The translations under genes and the position numbers were made by a program. Shown one piece after another: positions 1 through 9,375 of a DNA stretch of 64,000 bases. The notes beneath the pieces were generated by a model. The model was not told the DNA's origin. It did not search any database and was given only the letters and a program-made list of their open reading frames with translations. Each line of letters starts with the position of its first letter. Within the stretch, counting starts at the first letter, position 1. Source of the stretch: Acidobacteriota bacterium (GTDB lineage: Bacteria; Acidobacteriota; Holophagae; Holophagales; Holophagaceae); contig JACQZU010000014.1 in assembly GCA_016213735.1 (NCBI GenBank), forward strand, positions 1 through 64,000. Direction: 5' to 3'.

Positions 1-232
1 TCCCGGCGAAGCCGGGAGATGAAAAGGGCCGGACCCGGAAGGGAATCCCTCTCTCTCCGCCACTGAGGGGCCGCCAAGGGCGGCCCTGAAGGTTTTTGCA
101 GAGAGAGAGGGATTCGAATCGGCAATGGCGGCCCGGTAGCACCAGGCGAGGACGCACCGCGTCCGAGCCGGTCCCCGCAGGGGAGGTGCGGGGCCAGCCA
201 GTGCCGCGGCCTGGAGGGTCCGCGCCGGAACC
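1..232. repeat. tRNA-Ser-linked hairpin repeat, unit A
   Basis: This is the first of two tandem copies; bases 1-112 recur almost unchanged from 233 (offset 232). The unit holds a tRNA-Ser 3'-end-like piece (44-62), a terminator-like hairpin with a T run (68-97), then an inverted copy of the same tRNA end. The arms 44-57 and 101-114 are perfect 14-bp inverted repeats. Further on is a 6-bp hairpin with the three-base loop ACC (150-164) that is conserved in unit B. No D-arm or anticodon arm is present, so it is not a tRNA gene. The same order of parts follows the real tRNA-Ser at 36039. The left edge may be cut by the window. Confidence 0.75.
68..97 (+). terminator. terminator-like hairpin inside repeat unit A
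   Basis: An 8-bp GC stem (68-75 with 79-86, loop AAG) is followed after a few bases by TTTTT. It sits directly after a tRNA-Ser 3'-end-like piece, just as the terminator at 36133 follows the real tRNA-Ser. It may be a relic of a tRNA terminator copied with the repeat. Confidence 0.5.
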
Positions 233-480
233 TCCCGGCGAAGCCGGGAGATGAAAAGGGCCGGACCCGGAAGGGAATCCCTCTCTCTCCGCCAGTGAGG
301 GGGCGCCAAGGGCGGCCCTGAAGGTTTTTGCGGAGAGAGGGGTTCGAAACCCGGATGGCGCGCCGGCTGACGAAGGCCCGTCCTGGGCCATCGCCCTGCG
401 GGCCGCCTGCGAGGCAGTCGGTCCTATTCGCCAATCCTGGCGAAGGGTGAGAAAGCCGAGGACGCACCGCGTCCGAGGCG
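233..480. repeat. tRNA-Ser-linked hairpin repeat, unit B
   Basis: Second tandem copy of the repeat. It begins with the same sequence as unit A, including the tRNA-end-like piece and the terminator-like segment, then an inverted tRNA-end remnant near 330-345. A chain of short hairpins follows: 375-389 (loop TCC), 393-403 (loop TGC), 407-417 (loop GAG), 427-444 (7-bp stem) and 460-474 (loop ACC). The string GGCTGAC with nearby GGCC palindromes also occurs in the element at 36 kb. It runs into the 5' flank of the relA/spoT gene, so that gene's leader may contain part of it. No protein-coding signal is seen here. Confidence 0.7.
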
Positions 481-644
481 GTCACCGCCAGGAGAGGCCC
501 GGGCGCAGGGCGCCGGGCGGCGAGGAGGGGCCGGGCCCGACCCCCCCGGAACCGCCGGAAAGCCCGGGAAACCGGAGACGAGGGGAGCCCTCCGGAAAGG
601 TGCCGGCGCTGGCACGGGTCCCCCACCTGTCCCAAACTCTTTTC

Positions 645-2870
<2,226 letters not shown>

Positions 2871-2871
2871 A

Positions 2872-3516
2872 GTGTGGCGTCCGCCCGCCAATGGCCCCGC
2901 CGTGCCCTGGGCCGCCGTGGAGGCCAGCCTCCGGGCTCCCCAGCGGGGCCCCAACCCCCACAAGTTGAGCCCCCGCATTCCCGAATCCACGCGGCGGGCG
3001 GCGGTGGCCGTCGTGCTCTGGGGGGATGGGGCCGGTGCGCGGAAGCTGGTCCTGGTCCAGCGGGGCCACGGCGCCCCGCGGCACGCCGGTGAATTGGCCT
3101 TTCCCGGGGGCATGGTGGAACCCGAGGACCGGGACCTCCCTCACACCGCCCGCCGCGAACTTGAGGAAGAGCTGGGCCTTCGGGAAGGGCTGTGGGAGCT
3201 GGGCTGCTACCCGGACGGCGTCGCCAAGGCCCTCACCCGCTTCACCCCGGTGTTGTTCCGGTGGGAGGTGCCCCATCCCGTCTTCCACCCGAACGAGGAG
3301 ATTCACGACGTCCTCCTACTCCCCCTGGAGCCCCTGATCCGGGCCCCCTGGACCACGGAAGTCCTGGAGCGGAACGGGTTGAGTCTCGTCCTGCCCCGCC
3401 TGGAACTGCCGGAGGCACCCCTTTGGGGCGCCACCGCCTACGTCCTGAAGGCCTGGCTGGACGGACTCGCCGGAGAGCTGGTCAGGGCTTCGCGCAAGGA
3501 TGACCGCCCCGGTTGA
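2872..3516 (+). CDS. CoA pyrophosphatase, Nudix family (NudL-like)
   Basis: Predicted to hydrolyse CoA and its derivatives to 3',5'-ADP and phosphopantetheine. It carries the UPF0035-type motif (LVLVQRGHGAPRHAGELAF, then PGG) leading into a Nudix box at about residues 80-103, with the metal-binding REL-EEELGL core. This arrangement is specific to CoA-type Nudix enzymes. GTG 2872 lies one base after the upstream stop; TTG 2854, inside rel, is an alternative in-frame start. The protein is about 214 residues, normal for the family. The spacing suggests translational coupling with rel, although no functional link is established. Confidence 0.88.
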   Translation: MWRPPANGPAVPWAAVEASLRAPQRGPNPHKLSPRIPESTRRAAVAVVLWGDGAGARKLVLVQRGHGAPRHAGELAFPGGMVEPEDRDLPHTARRELEEELGLREGLWELGCYPDGVAKALTRFTPVLFRWEVPHPVFHPNEEIHDVLLLPLEPLIRAPWTTEVLERNGLSLVLPRLELPEAPLWGATAYVLKAWLDGLAGELVRASRKDDRPG

Positions 3517-3578
3517 GAGGGAAGGATCCGGCCCGGGGGGTGCGAGCTCACCCGATCTTCGTCGGGGGGGGTCGGCCC

Positions 3579-4169
3579 TCAGGCCGGCTGGCCCGCCTTG
3601 AGGAGGGTCGAGATCGACTTGAAGGAGGGATGATCCTTGTCGCGGGCCCACTCGAAAGCCACGGATTCGTGGTTCGTCATCACTGCGCCCGCCGCGGCCA
3701 TCCGCTCCAGGGCGTGACGCCGGTATTCCTCCCCCCGGCCGCTGACGGCGTCCCAGCAAACATGGACCTGCTCGCCCCCCCGGAGAAGCTCCAGGACGGT
3801 CTGCATCACGCAGACGTGGGCCTCGATTCCGGCCACCACCACCTGCCGGCGGCCGGGCGGGAGGCCCGGCCGGGCGTCGGAGAGCAGGGCGGCGAAGCCC
3901 GGGTCTCCGCAGCAACCGAAGGCCACCTTCTCCAGGAAGAACTTCCGCGTGGCCAGGGCGTCGTAGGCTGAGCGGATCCCCGGATGGGTGGGGCCGATGC
4001 CTTTGGGGTACTGCTCCGTGAGCAGCACCGGGACCGAGAAAAGGTCCGCCAGCCGGAGGAGCCTCGTGGTGCTCTCCAGCACCATGGCGGGCCGATGGAC
4101 CATCTCCACCAGTTTCCCCTGGAGGTCGATGACCAGGAGGATGCTTCGCCGGGGATCAAGGATGGACAT
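3579..4169 (-). CDS. isochorismatase-family cysteine hydrolase
   Basis: A soluble hydrolase of 196 residues with the isochorismatase/nicotinamidase fold. The expected catalytic triad is visible: Asp15 (LLVIDLQ), Lys81 (FLEKVAF) and Cys120 (IEAHVCVMQT). It most resembles YcaC-type members, whose substrates are usually unknown. The frame is open further upstream to 4832, but ATG 4169 gives the normal family length, and the extension overlaps the gene on the other strand. It is convergent with the CoA pyrophosphatase and divergent from the DUF4287 gene. Substrate cannot be assigned from sequence. Confidence 0.87.
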   Translation of the reverse strand: MSILDPRRSILLVIDLQGKLVEMVHRPAMVLESTTRLLRLADLFSVPVLLTEQYPKGIGPTHPGIRSAYDALATRKFFLEKVAFGCCGDPGFAALLSDARPGLPPGRRQVVVAGIEAHVCVMQTVLELLRGGEQVHVCWDAVSGRGEEYRRHALERMAAAGAVMTNHESVAFEWARDKDHPSFKSISTLLKAGQPA

Positions 4170-4286
4170 GGCCGATTCCAGGGGAAAGGGCGGGGGCCCG
4201 CCCAGGGCCAGGATACCCCCGGGGGTCCCTCCGGGGGGGCCGTGCCTCCCGCCTTCAGCCCTAAACTGGGCGGGCGAGGAGGCCCC

Positions 4287-4913
4287 ATGGATGTCCGTCC
4301 CAACGCGGTCCACCCGGGGGTCGCCCACGTCCAGGCCATCCTCCGGAACCTGGAACAGAACACCGGAAGGGATCTGGGCTCCTAGGTGGACCTGGTGAAG
4401 AGGAGCGGGCCCCAGGAGGAAAGGGCGCGGCGCGCCTGGCTGAAGGAGCAGGGACTGGGCGGGGCCCAGGCCTGGTTCGTGGCGGAACGGAGCATGGGCA
4501 AGAGCGCCCACGCTTTCGACGACACGCCGGAAGGCTACCTGACCCTGGCGCCCCAGTACGTGGACCGGCAGTACGCGGGGCGGAAGGCCGCCCTCCGGCC
4601 GCTCTACGAGGCCCTCCTGGACCTGGCCTTCGCCCTCGGCCCCGACGTGAAGGCCTGTCCCTGCGAAACCATCGTCCCCCTCTACCGCCAGCGCGTCTTC
4701 GCCCAGATCAAGCCCGCCACGCTCTCGCGGGTGGACCTGCTCCTGGCCCTGGGGGACCCCCGGAAGGTGCAGGACCCGGAGGGCCGGCTCCTCGACACTG
4801 GGGGTTTCGCCAAGAAAGACCGCCTCACCCACCGTCTTGAGGTGAAGGCCCTGCCGGACCTGGACGCGTCGCTGAAGAAGTGGCTGAAGGCCGCCTACGA
4901 GGCCGACGCCTGA
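4287..4913 (+). pseudogene. DUF4287/DUF5655 protein interrupted by an in-frame TAG
   Basis: The frame starts at ATG 4287 with an excellent Shine-Dalgarno (GAGGAGG, 4 bases upstream). It reads 32 residues ending NLEQNTGRDLGS, then meets TAG at 4383-4385, then continues in the same frame for 175 residues (VDLVKRSGP and onward) to 4913. DUF4287 proteins normally read NLEEKTGKSLEEWVxLV through this point, so TAG falls where a Trp codon (TGG) is expected. The C-terminal half matches DUF5655. A one-base change would restore an intact 208-residue protein. Options are a true nonsense mutation, a sequencing error, or internal initiation at GTG 4386. The family function is unknown. Confidence 0.7.
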
Positions 4914-4919
4914 TCCGCC

Positions 4920-5402
4920 TCAGCGCTCCAGGGCCACCTGGACGGGTGTGAGCGCCAGGGCCTTCTCCAGGTCCCGGGGGTCGAGGCCGATCAGGAAACC
5001 CCGGGAGCCGCCGTTGATCCAGATCCGCTCCAAGGCCAGGATGCTGGCCTCGGCGTAGACCGGCAGGGCCTTGCGGAGGCCAAAGGGACTGGTGCCGCCC
5101 ACGAAGTAGCCCGAGTGGCGGTTCGCCACCTCGGGCCGGCAGGGACCCACGGCCCGGGCTCCGATCTGGCGGGCCAGCTCCTTGGCGCTCACCTCCCGGT
5201 CCCCATGCATGAGGATCACGAAGGGCCGCCCCCGGTCGTCCTCGAAGACCAGGGTCTTGACCACGGCGTGCTCGTCCAGCCCCAGCTCCCGGGCGGAGAC
5301 CGCCGTGCCGCCATGCTCCTCGTAACGGTACAGGTGTTCCGTGAAGGGAATGCCGACCTCCCGCAGCAGGCGGGTGGCGGGAGTGCTCGGAGCCTTCGAC
5401 AT
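4920..5402 (-). CDS. YbaK/EbsC-family aminoacyl-tRNA deacylase
   Basis: Probably removes mischarged Cys (or a related amino acid) from tRNA-Pro in trans. The 160-residue length and motifs fit the YbaK/EbsC group of the INS superfamily: VVKTLVF near the substrate Lys, GDREVSAKEL, and the GGTSPFG loop. The start at ATG 5402 (MSKAPSTPA) gives the usual length; the frame continues upstream to 5459 but that part is AT-rich intergenic sequence. It is divergent from the MarR gene, sharing a short AT-rich intergenic region. Confidence 0.9.
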   Translation of the reverse strand: MSKAPSTPATRLLREVGIPFTEHLYRYEEHGGTAVSARELGLDEHAVVKTLVFEDDRGRPFVILMHGDREVSAKELARQIGARAVGPCRPEVANRHSGYFVGGTSPFGLRKALPVYAEASILALERIWINGGSRGFLIGLDPRDLEKALALTPVQVALER

Positions 5403-5443
5403 GAGGACATTCTGGCAGGGGCCGGCCGGGAGGAATTTTTTAA

Positions 5444-5455
5444 TTGCATGTACAA
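5444..5455. promoter_or_regulatory. putative MarR operator between divergent genes
   Basis: The sequence TTGCATGTACAA is an imperfect palindrome with TTG...CAA half-sites of the kind many MarR proteins bind. It lies in an AT-rich patch between the YbaK gene and the marR gene, 23 bases upstream of the latter's GTG. Autoregulation is an inference. Confidence 0.35.
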
Positions 5456-5478
5456 ACAAATGAGGCCATGCTTGTCCC

Positions 5479-5916
5479 GTGGCCGAACCCCTCCACCCCT
5501 ACTGCAGATGCCTCTTCTACTCGGCGAACGCCCTGGCGCGAGGCGTCACGCGCCTGGCGGAGGAAGCGTTCGCTCCCTCCGGGCTCGCGCCCAGCCTGGC
5601 CTTCGTGCTGATGTCGGTGAACCGCCATCCAGGGATCCAGCCCAAGGAGCTGGCCCGGATCATGATGCTCCACCCCAGCACGGTCACGAGGCTGCTGGAA
5701 AAGCTGGAGGGCCGGGGGCTGCTGCGGCGCCGGTCCGAAGGGAAGGCGGTCTTCGTCCACCCCAGCGCGGCCGGCAAGAAGGTCTACCCTGCCCTCCAGG
5801 CCGCCTGGCGGCATACCTACGCCCGCTATGTGCGCGTCCTGGGGGAATCGGTGGCCCGGGACCTCACGGAAGGGACCTATTCCGCCGCCGTGGCCTTGGA
5901 AACAACCTCGGCCTGA
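5479..5916 (+). CDS. MarR-family transcriptional regulator
   Basis: A 145-residue winged-helix regulator. The recognition region runs at about residues 50-110, including LHPSTVTRLLEKLEGRGLL and a wing rich in Arg/Lys. It begins with GTG 5479. It is followed on the same strand by an F420-type reductase, an Old Yellow Enzyme and a short-chain dehydrogenase. The context suggests it represses a redox or electrophile-detoxification cluster and is released by a phenolic or quinone-like ligand. The ligand is not known. An early Cys pair (YCRCLFY, about residues 9-11) could be redox-sensitive, but this is speculative. Confidence 0.9.
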   Translation: MAEPLHPYCRCLFYSANALARGVTRLAEEAFAPSGLAPSLAFVLMSVNRHPGIQPKELARIMMLHPSTVTRLLEKLEGRGLLRRRSEGKAVFVHPSAAGKKVYPALQAAWRHTYARYVRVLGESVARDLTEGTYSAAVALETTSA

Positions 5917-5947
5917 ATTCGATTTCATCCATCCAAAGGAGACACGC

Positions 5948-6592
5948 ATGAGCAAGCCTTCCGTCGCGGTCCTCGGGTCGGGCCAGGTGGCCCAGGTGCT
6001 CGCCAGGGGCTTCAAGAAACATGGCTACCCCGTGTGCATGGGCAACCGGGACGCCGCCAAGCTGGAGGCATTTTCCAGGGAGACAGGCATCCCGGCCCAC
6101 CCCAGCGCCGAAGCCGTCCGGGCGGCGGAGATCGTCGTGCTGGCGGTGAAGGGAACCGCCGCGGAGAGCGTGGTCTCCACCCTGTCGGCGCACCTCGGTG
6201 GCAGGGTGGTTCTGGACGCGGTGAATCCCATCGCAGATGTGCCTCCCCAGAATGGGGTCCTCCGCTACTTCACGGGGCCCAACGAATCGTTGATGGAGAG
6301 GCTCCAGAAGCTGGCCCCGGAGGCCCGCTTCGTGAAGGCCTTCAATTCGGTCGGCAACGCCTTCATGGTGGATCCGGCCTTTCCGGGGGGCCGGCCGACC
6401 ATGTTCCTCGCCGGCAACGACCCTGGGGCCAAGGCGGCTGCGGCCGCCATCCTCGAGGCATTCGGATGGGACGCGGAGGACATGGGGCCGGCGGAGGCGG
6501 CCCGGCCCATCGAGGCCCTGTGCCAGCTCTGGTGCGCCCCTGGATTCCTCCGCAACCAGTGGACCCATGCGTTCAAGCTCCTGAAACTCTGA
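5948..6592 (+). CDS. NADPH-dependent F420 reductase-like oxidoreductase
   Basis: A 214-residue Rossmann-fold protein of the F420-dependent NADP oxidoreductase (FNO-like) family. The N-terminal dinucleotide-binding motif reads AVLGSGQVAQVLA, and the conserved segment VKAFNSVG follows at about residue 130. Such proteins in organisms without F420 usually act as NAD(P)-dependent reductases of unknown substrate. ATG 5948 has a strong Shine-Dalgarno (AAAGGAG). It lies 31 bases after marR and just before the Old Yellow Enzyme gene, so it is probably MarR-controlled. Confidence 0.85.
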   Translation: MSKPSVAVLGSGQVAQVLARGFKKHGYPVCMGNRDAAKLEAFSRETGIPAHPSAEAVRAAEIVVLAVKGTAAESVVSTLSAHLGGRVVLDAVNPIADVPPQNGVLRYFTGPNESLMERLQKLAPEARFVKAFNSVGNAFMVDPAFPGGRPTMFLAGNDPGAKAAAAAILEAFGWDAEDMGPAEAARPIEALCQLWCAPGFLRNQWTHAFKLLKL

Positions 6593-6655
6593 CGCGGACC
6601 CTTTCCCGCTCGTCCCGCCCTTTCGTCCCGCCGGCCACGGTCCTGGAGTCCTCTC

Positions 6656-7738
6656 ATGAACGGCTTGCTCTTCACCCCCTACCCCCTGGGGCCCCTCACC
6701 CTGGCCAACCGTGTGGTCATGGCGCCCATGACCCGGAACCGGTCCATCGGCAATGTGCCCGGACCCCTCGTGGCGGAGTACTACCGCCAGCGGGCGGGTG
6801 CGGGCCTGATCATCACGGAGGGAACCTCCCCTTCGCCCCACGGGCTGGGATATCCCCGGATTCCAGGCATCTTCAGCGAGGCCCAGGTCCAGGGCTGGGC
6901 AGGCGTGGCCGAAGCGGTCCACCGCGAGGGCGGGAAGATCTTCGTCCAGCTCATGCACTCGGGGCGGATCGGCCACCCGGCCAACCTTCCCGAAGGGGGC
7001 CGCCTGCTCGCTCCTTCGGCGGTGGCCGCGGCCGGGGAGATCTGGACGGACACCCTGGGCATGCAACCCCACCCCGCTCCGGAGGCCATGACCGAGGCAG
7101 ACATCGCGGAGGCCACCGAGGAGTTCGTCCGGGCGGCGGTGAACGCGACCCGGGCCGGGCTTGACGGCGTGGAACTGCATGCGGCCAACGGCTACCTTCT
7201 GGAACAGTTCTTCCACCCCGCCTCCAACCAGAGGAACGATGCCTGGGGAGGAGACATCCCCCGGCGGGGGCGCTTCCTCGTGGAGGTCGCCCGCCGCTGC
7301 GCCGCGGCCATTGGAGGCGGCCGGCTGGGGGTTCGCCTCAGCCCCCACGGGGTCTTCAACGACATGGCGCCCTACGCCGAGGTCCAGGAAGCCTACGCCT
7401 GGCTGGCAAGGCAGCTTCATGAAGCCGGAGTGGGGTACCTCCACCTCGTGGACCACGCGGCCATGGGGGCTCCGCCGGTTCCCGAGCCCACCAAGGAGGC
7501 GGTGCGGAAAGCCTTCCCGGGAACCCTCATCCTTTCCGGGGGCTACGACCGGTCCCGGGCCGAGGCCGACCTGGCCGCGGGGAAGGGGGACCTGGTGGCC
7601 TTCGGGCGTCCCTTCCTGTCCAACCCGGACCTGGTGCGACGCCTCGAATCCGGGGCGGCCCTGGCCCCTCCCGACCAGGCCACCTTCTACACTCCCGGGC
7701 CGGCCGGCTACACCGACTACCCGTCCCTGGGGGGCTGA
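6656..7738 (+). CDS. alkene reductase, Old Yellow Enzyme family (NemA-like)
   Basis: An FMN-dependent NAD(P)H oxidoreductase of 360 residues that reduces activated C=C bonds of enones, maleimides, quinones or nitro compounds. Seen are the N-terminal LANRVVMAPMTRNRS, the ligand-binding His175/Asn178 pair in LHAANGYLLEQFF, and the C-terminal FMN-phosphate loop around FGRPFLSNPDL. Length and motifs match the NemA/YqjM-type classical OYE group. It sits between a putative NAD(P)-dependent reductase and an SDR under a MarR regulator, a common arrangement for electrophile stress genes. Confidence 0.93.
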   Translation: MNGLLFTPYPLGPLTLANRVVMAPMTRNRSIGNVPGPLVAEYYRQRAGAGLIITEGTSPSPHGLGYPRIPGIFSEAQVQGWAGVAEAVHREGGKIFVQLMHSGRIGHPANLPEGGRLLAPSAVAAAGEIWTDTLGMQPHPAPEAMTEADIAEATEEFVRAAVNATRAGLDGVELHAANGYLLEQFFHPASNQRNDAWGGDIPRRGRFLVEVARRCAAAIGGGRLGVRLSPHGVFNDMAPYAEVQEAYAWLARQLHEAGVGYLHLVDHAAMGAPPVPEPTKEAVRKAFPGTLILSGGYDRSRAEADLAAGKGDLVAFGRPFLSNPDLVRRLESGAALAPPDQATFYTPGPAGYTDYPSLGG

Positions 7739-7771
7739 ATCCATGCGTGTGCCGATGGGGGAGGTGTCAGG

Positions 7772-8443
7772 ATGAGCGGCCAGCTCGCCATGGTCACGGG
7801 GGCGGGGCGGGGGATCGGCCTGGAGGTGGCTCGGGGGCTGGCCGCCCGCGGCTTCGAAGTGCTTGCGGGGGTCCGGAATCCGGCCCGCATGGCGGCCATT
7901 CCCGGGGTGACGGCCCTGGAGCTGGATGTGTCCGATGAGGCCTCGGTTCGGCGTGCGGCGGCCCGGGCGGCGGAGGGGGGGCGGCGGATCGGCGTGTTGG
8001 TGAACAATGCCGCCGTGCTCCTGAAGGGCGACGACGCCATCCTCAACCTGGAGACGGGGCAACTCCGCCAGACCCTGGAGACGAACACCCTTGGACCGCT
8101 CCGGGTGGCGCAGGCCTTCGCTCCCTTGATGGGCAGAGGCGGGCGCATCCTCAACGTGAGCAGCGGCGGGGGACAGCTCAGCAGTCCCAGCACCTGGGCT
8201 CCCGCCTACTGCATCAGCAAGACCGCCCTCAACGCCGTGACCGTCCAACTGGCCGAAGCCCTACGCCCCGAGGGCATCGCGGTGAACGCCGTGTGCCCGG
8301 GGTGGGTGCGCACCGACATGGGCGGAGCCGAGGCCCCCAGGAGCGTCGAGGAGGGGGCCGCGGGCATCCTCTGGCTGGCGGTGGAGGCCCCGGCCGAACT
8401 CACCGGCGGGTTCTTCCGGGACGGGGTTCGCATTCCCTGGTGA
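7772..8443 (+). CDS. short-chain dehydrogenase/reductase
   Basis: A 223-residue classical SDR. It has the cofactor motif TGAGRGIG (residues 9-16), NNAA after the fourth strand, a catalytic Ser in NVSSGGG, and Tyr146/Lys150 in YCISK. It resembles carbonyl-reductase-type SDRs. The start is ATG 7772 behind a GGAGG at 7760-7764. It is the last gene of the MarR cluster and probably reduces a carbonyl or quinone substrate. Its TGA stop abuts the stop of the convergent acetyltransferase gene, making the palindrome TGATCA. Confidence 0.9.
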   Translation: MSGQLAMVTGAGRGIGLEVARGLAARGFEVLAGVRNPARMAAIPGVTALELDVSDEASVRRAAARAAEGGRRIGVLVNNAAVLLKGDDAILNLETGQLRQTLETNTLGPLRVAQAFAPLMGRGGRILNVSSGGGQLSSPSTWAPAYCISKTALNAVTVQLAEALRPEGIAVNAVCPGWVRTDMGGAEAPRSVEEGAAGILWLAVEAPAELTGGFFRDGVRIPW

Positions 8444-9238
8444 TCAGAAAGCGGGATTCCGGAACCGGGTGCCCGGGGGGAAATCCAGCCCGAAGACCTG
8501 CCCGAGCAATTGCAGGAGCTCCTCGGGGCTCCCGATCTCCCGCGACCTCACCTCCTCGCCCCGGAGCACGGTGTAGTTGCGGTTCCGCAGGATGTGGCGG
8601 ATCCCGGGCGAGGGCAGCTGCACCGTGAGCGTCTGCACGAAGCGGCTCCCGGGAAAGGTGCTCGTGTAGTGGTTGGCCACCAGGTAGTCCACCGGGAACA
8701 CCGGTTCGGGTTCCAGGGCATAGAAATCGAACCAACCTTCCGGGCGGAGTTCCTGCAGCACCGTCCGGGAACCCATGGGCTGGAGGCGGAAGGTCTCCCC
8801 GAAGCGATCGTGGGGGGCCCCGCCCCAGGGGACGGGACCCAGGAGCCCCTCCCCTCCGAAGCCCACGTCCGCGAGCCAGTCTCCCCCAGGAAGCTGGACC
8901 CGCAGGGCCATGTGGCCCCTGGAGGTGAGTTCGGGCAGGCCGAAACGGACCCGTGCCTCCAGGGTCTCCAGGCGGAAACCCAGGCGCCGGAGGACGGCGG
9001 CGAACAGGGTGTTCTGCTCGAAGCAGTAGCCTCCCCGCCGGCGCCGGACCAGCTTGTCCTCCAGAGAGGCCAGGTCCAGGGGGATCGGAAGGCCCAACTG
9101 GATGTCCAGGTTCTCGAAGGGAATGTGGGTGGCGTGGGCCAGGTGGAGGGCCTCGAGACAGGCCAGGGTGGGTTCGCGGGGCCCGTCGTGGCCGATCCGA
9201 TCGAAATAGGCGCCGAGGTCCAGCGGGTAACCGTCCAT
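8444..9238 (-). CDS. nat: arylamine N-acetyltransferase
   Basis: Transfers acetyl groups from acetyl-CoA to arylamines or arylhydrazines by a thiol mechanism. The Cys-His-Asp triad is clear: Cys72 (RGGYCFEQN), His109 (SRGHMAL) and Asp124 (LADVGFGG). The length is 264 residues from ATG 9238; an in-frame ATG at 9247 would add three. The longer open frame to 9379 runs through a terminator hairpin and is not likely to be coding. The detoxification role fits the neighbouring reductase cluster, but it is transcribed in the opposite direction. Confidence 0.92.
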   Translation of the reverse strand: MDGYPLDLGAYFDRIGHDGPREPTLACLEALHLAHATHIPFENLDIQLGLPIPLDLASLEDKLVRRRRGGYCFEQNTLFAAVLRRLGFRLETLEARVRFGLPELTSRGHMALRVQLPGGDWLADVGFGGEGLLGPVPWGGAPHDRFGETFRLQPMGSRTVLQELRPEGWFDFYALEPEPVFPVDYLVANHYTSTFPGSRFVQTLTVQLPSPGIRHILRNRNYTVLRGEEVRSREIGSPEELLQLLGQVFGLDFPPGTRFRNPAF

Positions 9239-9303
9239 GCTTCCCATCCTGCGACACACCCTCGGGTCCTGGAATGACTTAAGCCATTCCCGGCCGACGA
9301 AGG

Positions 9304-9330
9304 AAAGGCCCGGCGAGGGGCCGGGCCTTT
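9304..9330 (-). terminator. terminator downstream of acs
   Basis: An 11-bp perfect stem (AAAGGCCCGGC / GCCGGGCCTTT, five-base loop) ends in TTT on either strand and is followed on the minus strand by a short T-rich stretch. It lies 46 bases after the acs stop and before nat. Confidence 0.75.
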
Positions 9331-9375
9331 CCCGTGGGGCCGGAGAGGATGGGGCGTCACGGCGCCCCAGGCGGG

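Noticed and set aside
30-65. A possible tRNA-Ser gene at the window start
   Set aside because: Only a 3'-end-like piece is present; there is no matching 5' acceptor strand, D-arm or anticodon arm. It is a repeat remnant.
1-480. A CRISPR array, suggested by the tandem repeat
   Set aside because: Only two long units with no short regular repeat-spacer pattern, and no cas genes in the window.
447-644. N-terminal extension of the rel protein
   Set aside because: The first 66 codons are Pro/Gly/Arg-rich, overlap the hairpin repeat and exceed the family length; ATG 645 was preferred.
4170-4832. N-terminal extension of the isochorismatase-family protein
   Set aside because: It would overlap the DUF4287/DUF5655 frame on the other strand and is not part of the fold; ATG 4169 gives a normal-length enzyme.
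5864-8248. A 794-codon open frame on the - strand
   Set aside because: Antisense to the F420-like reductase, OYE and SDR genes, whose motifs are clear.
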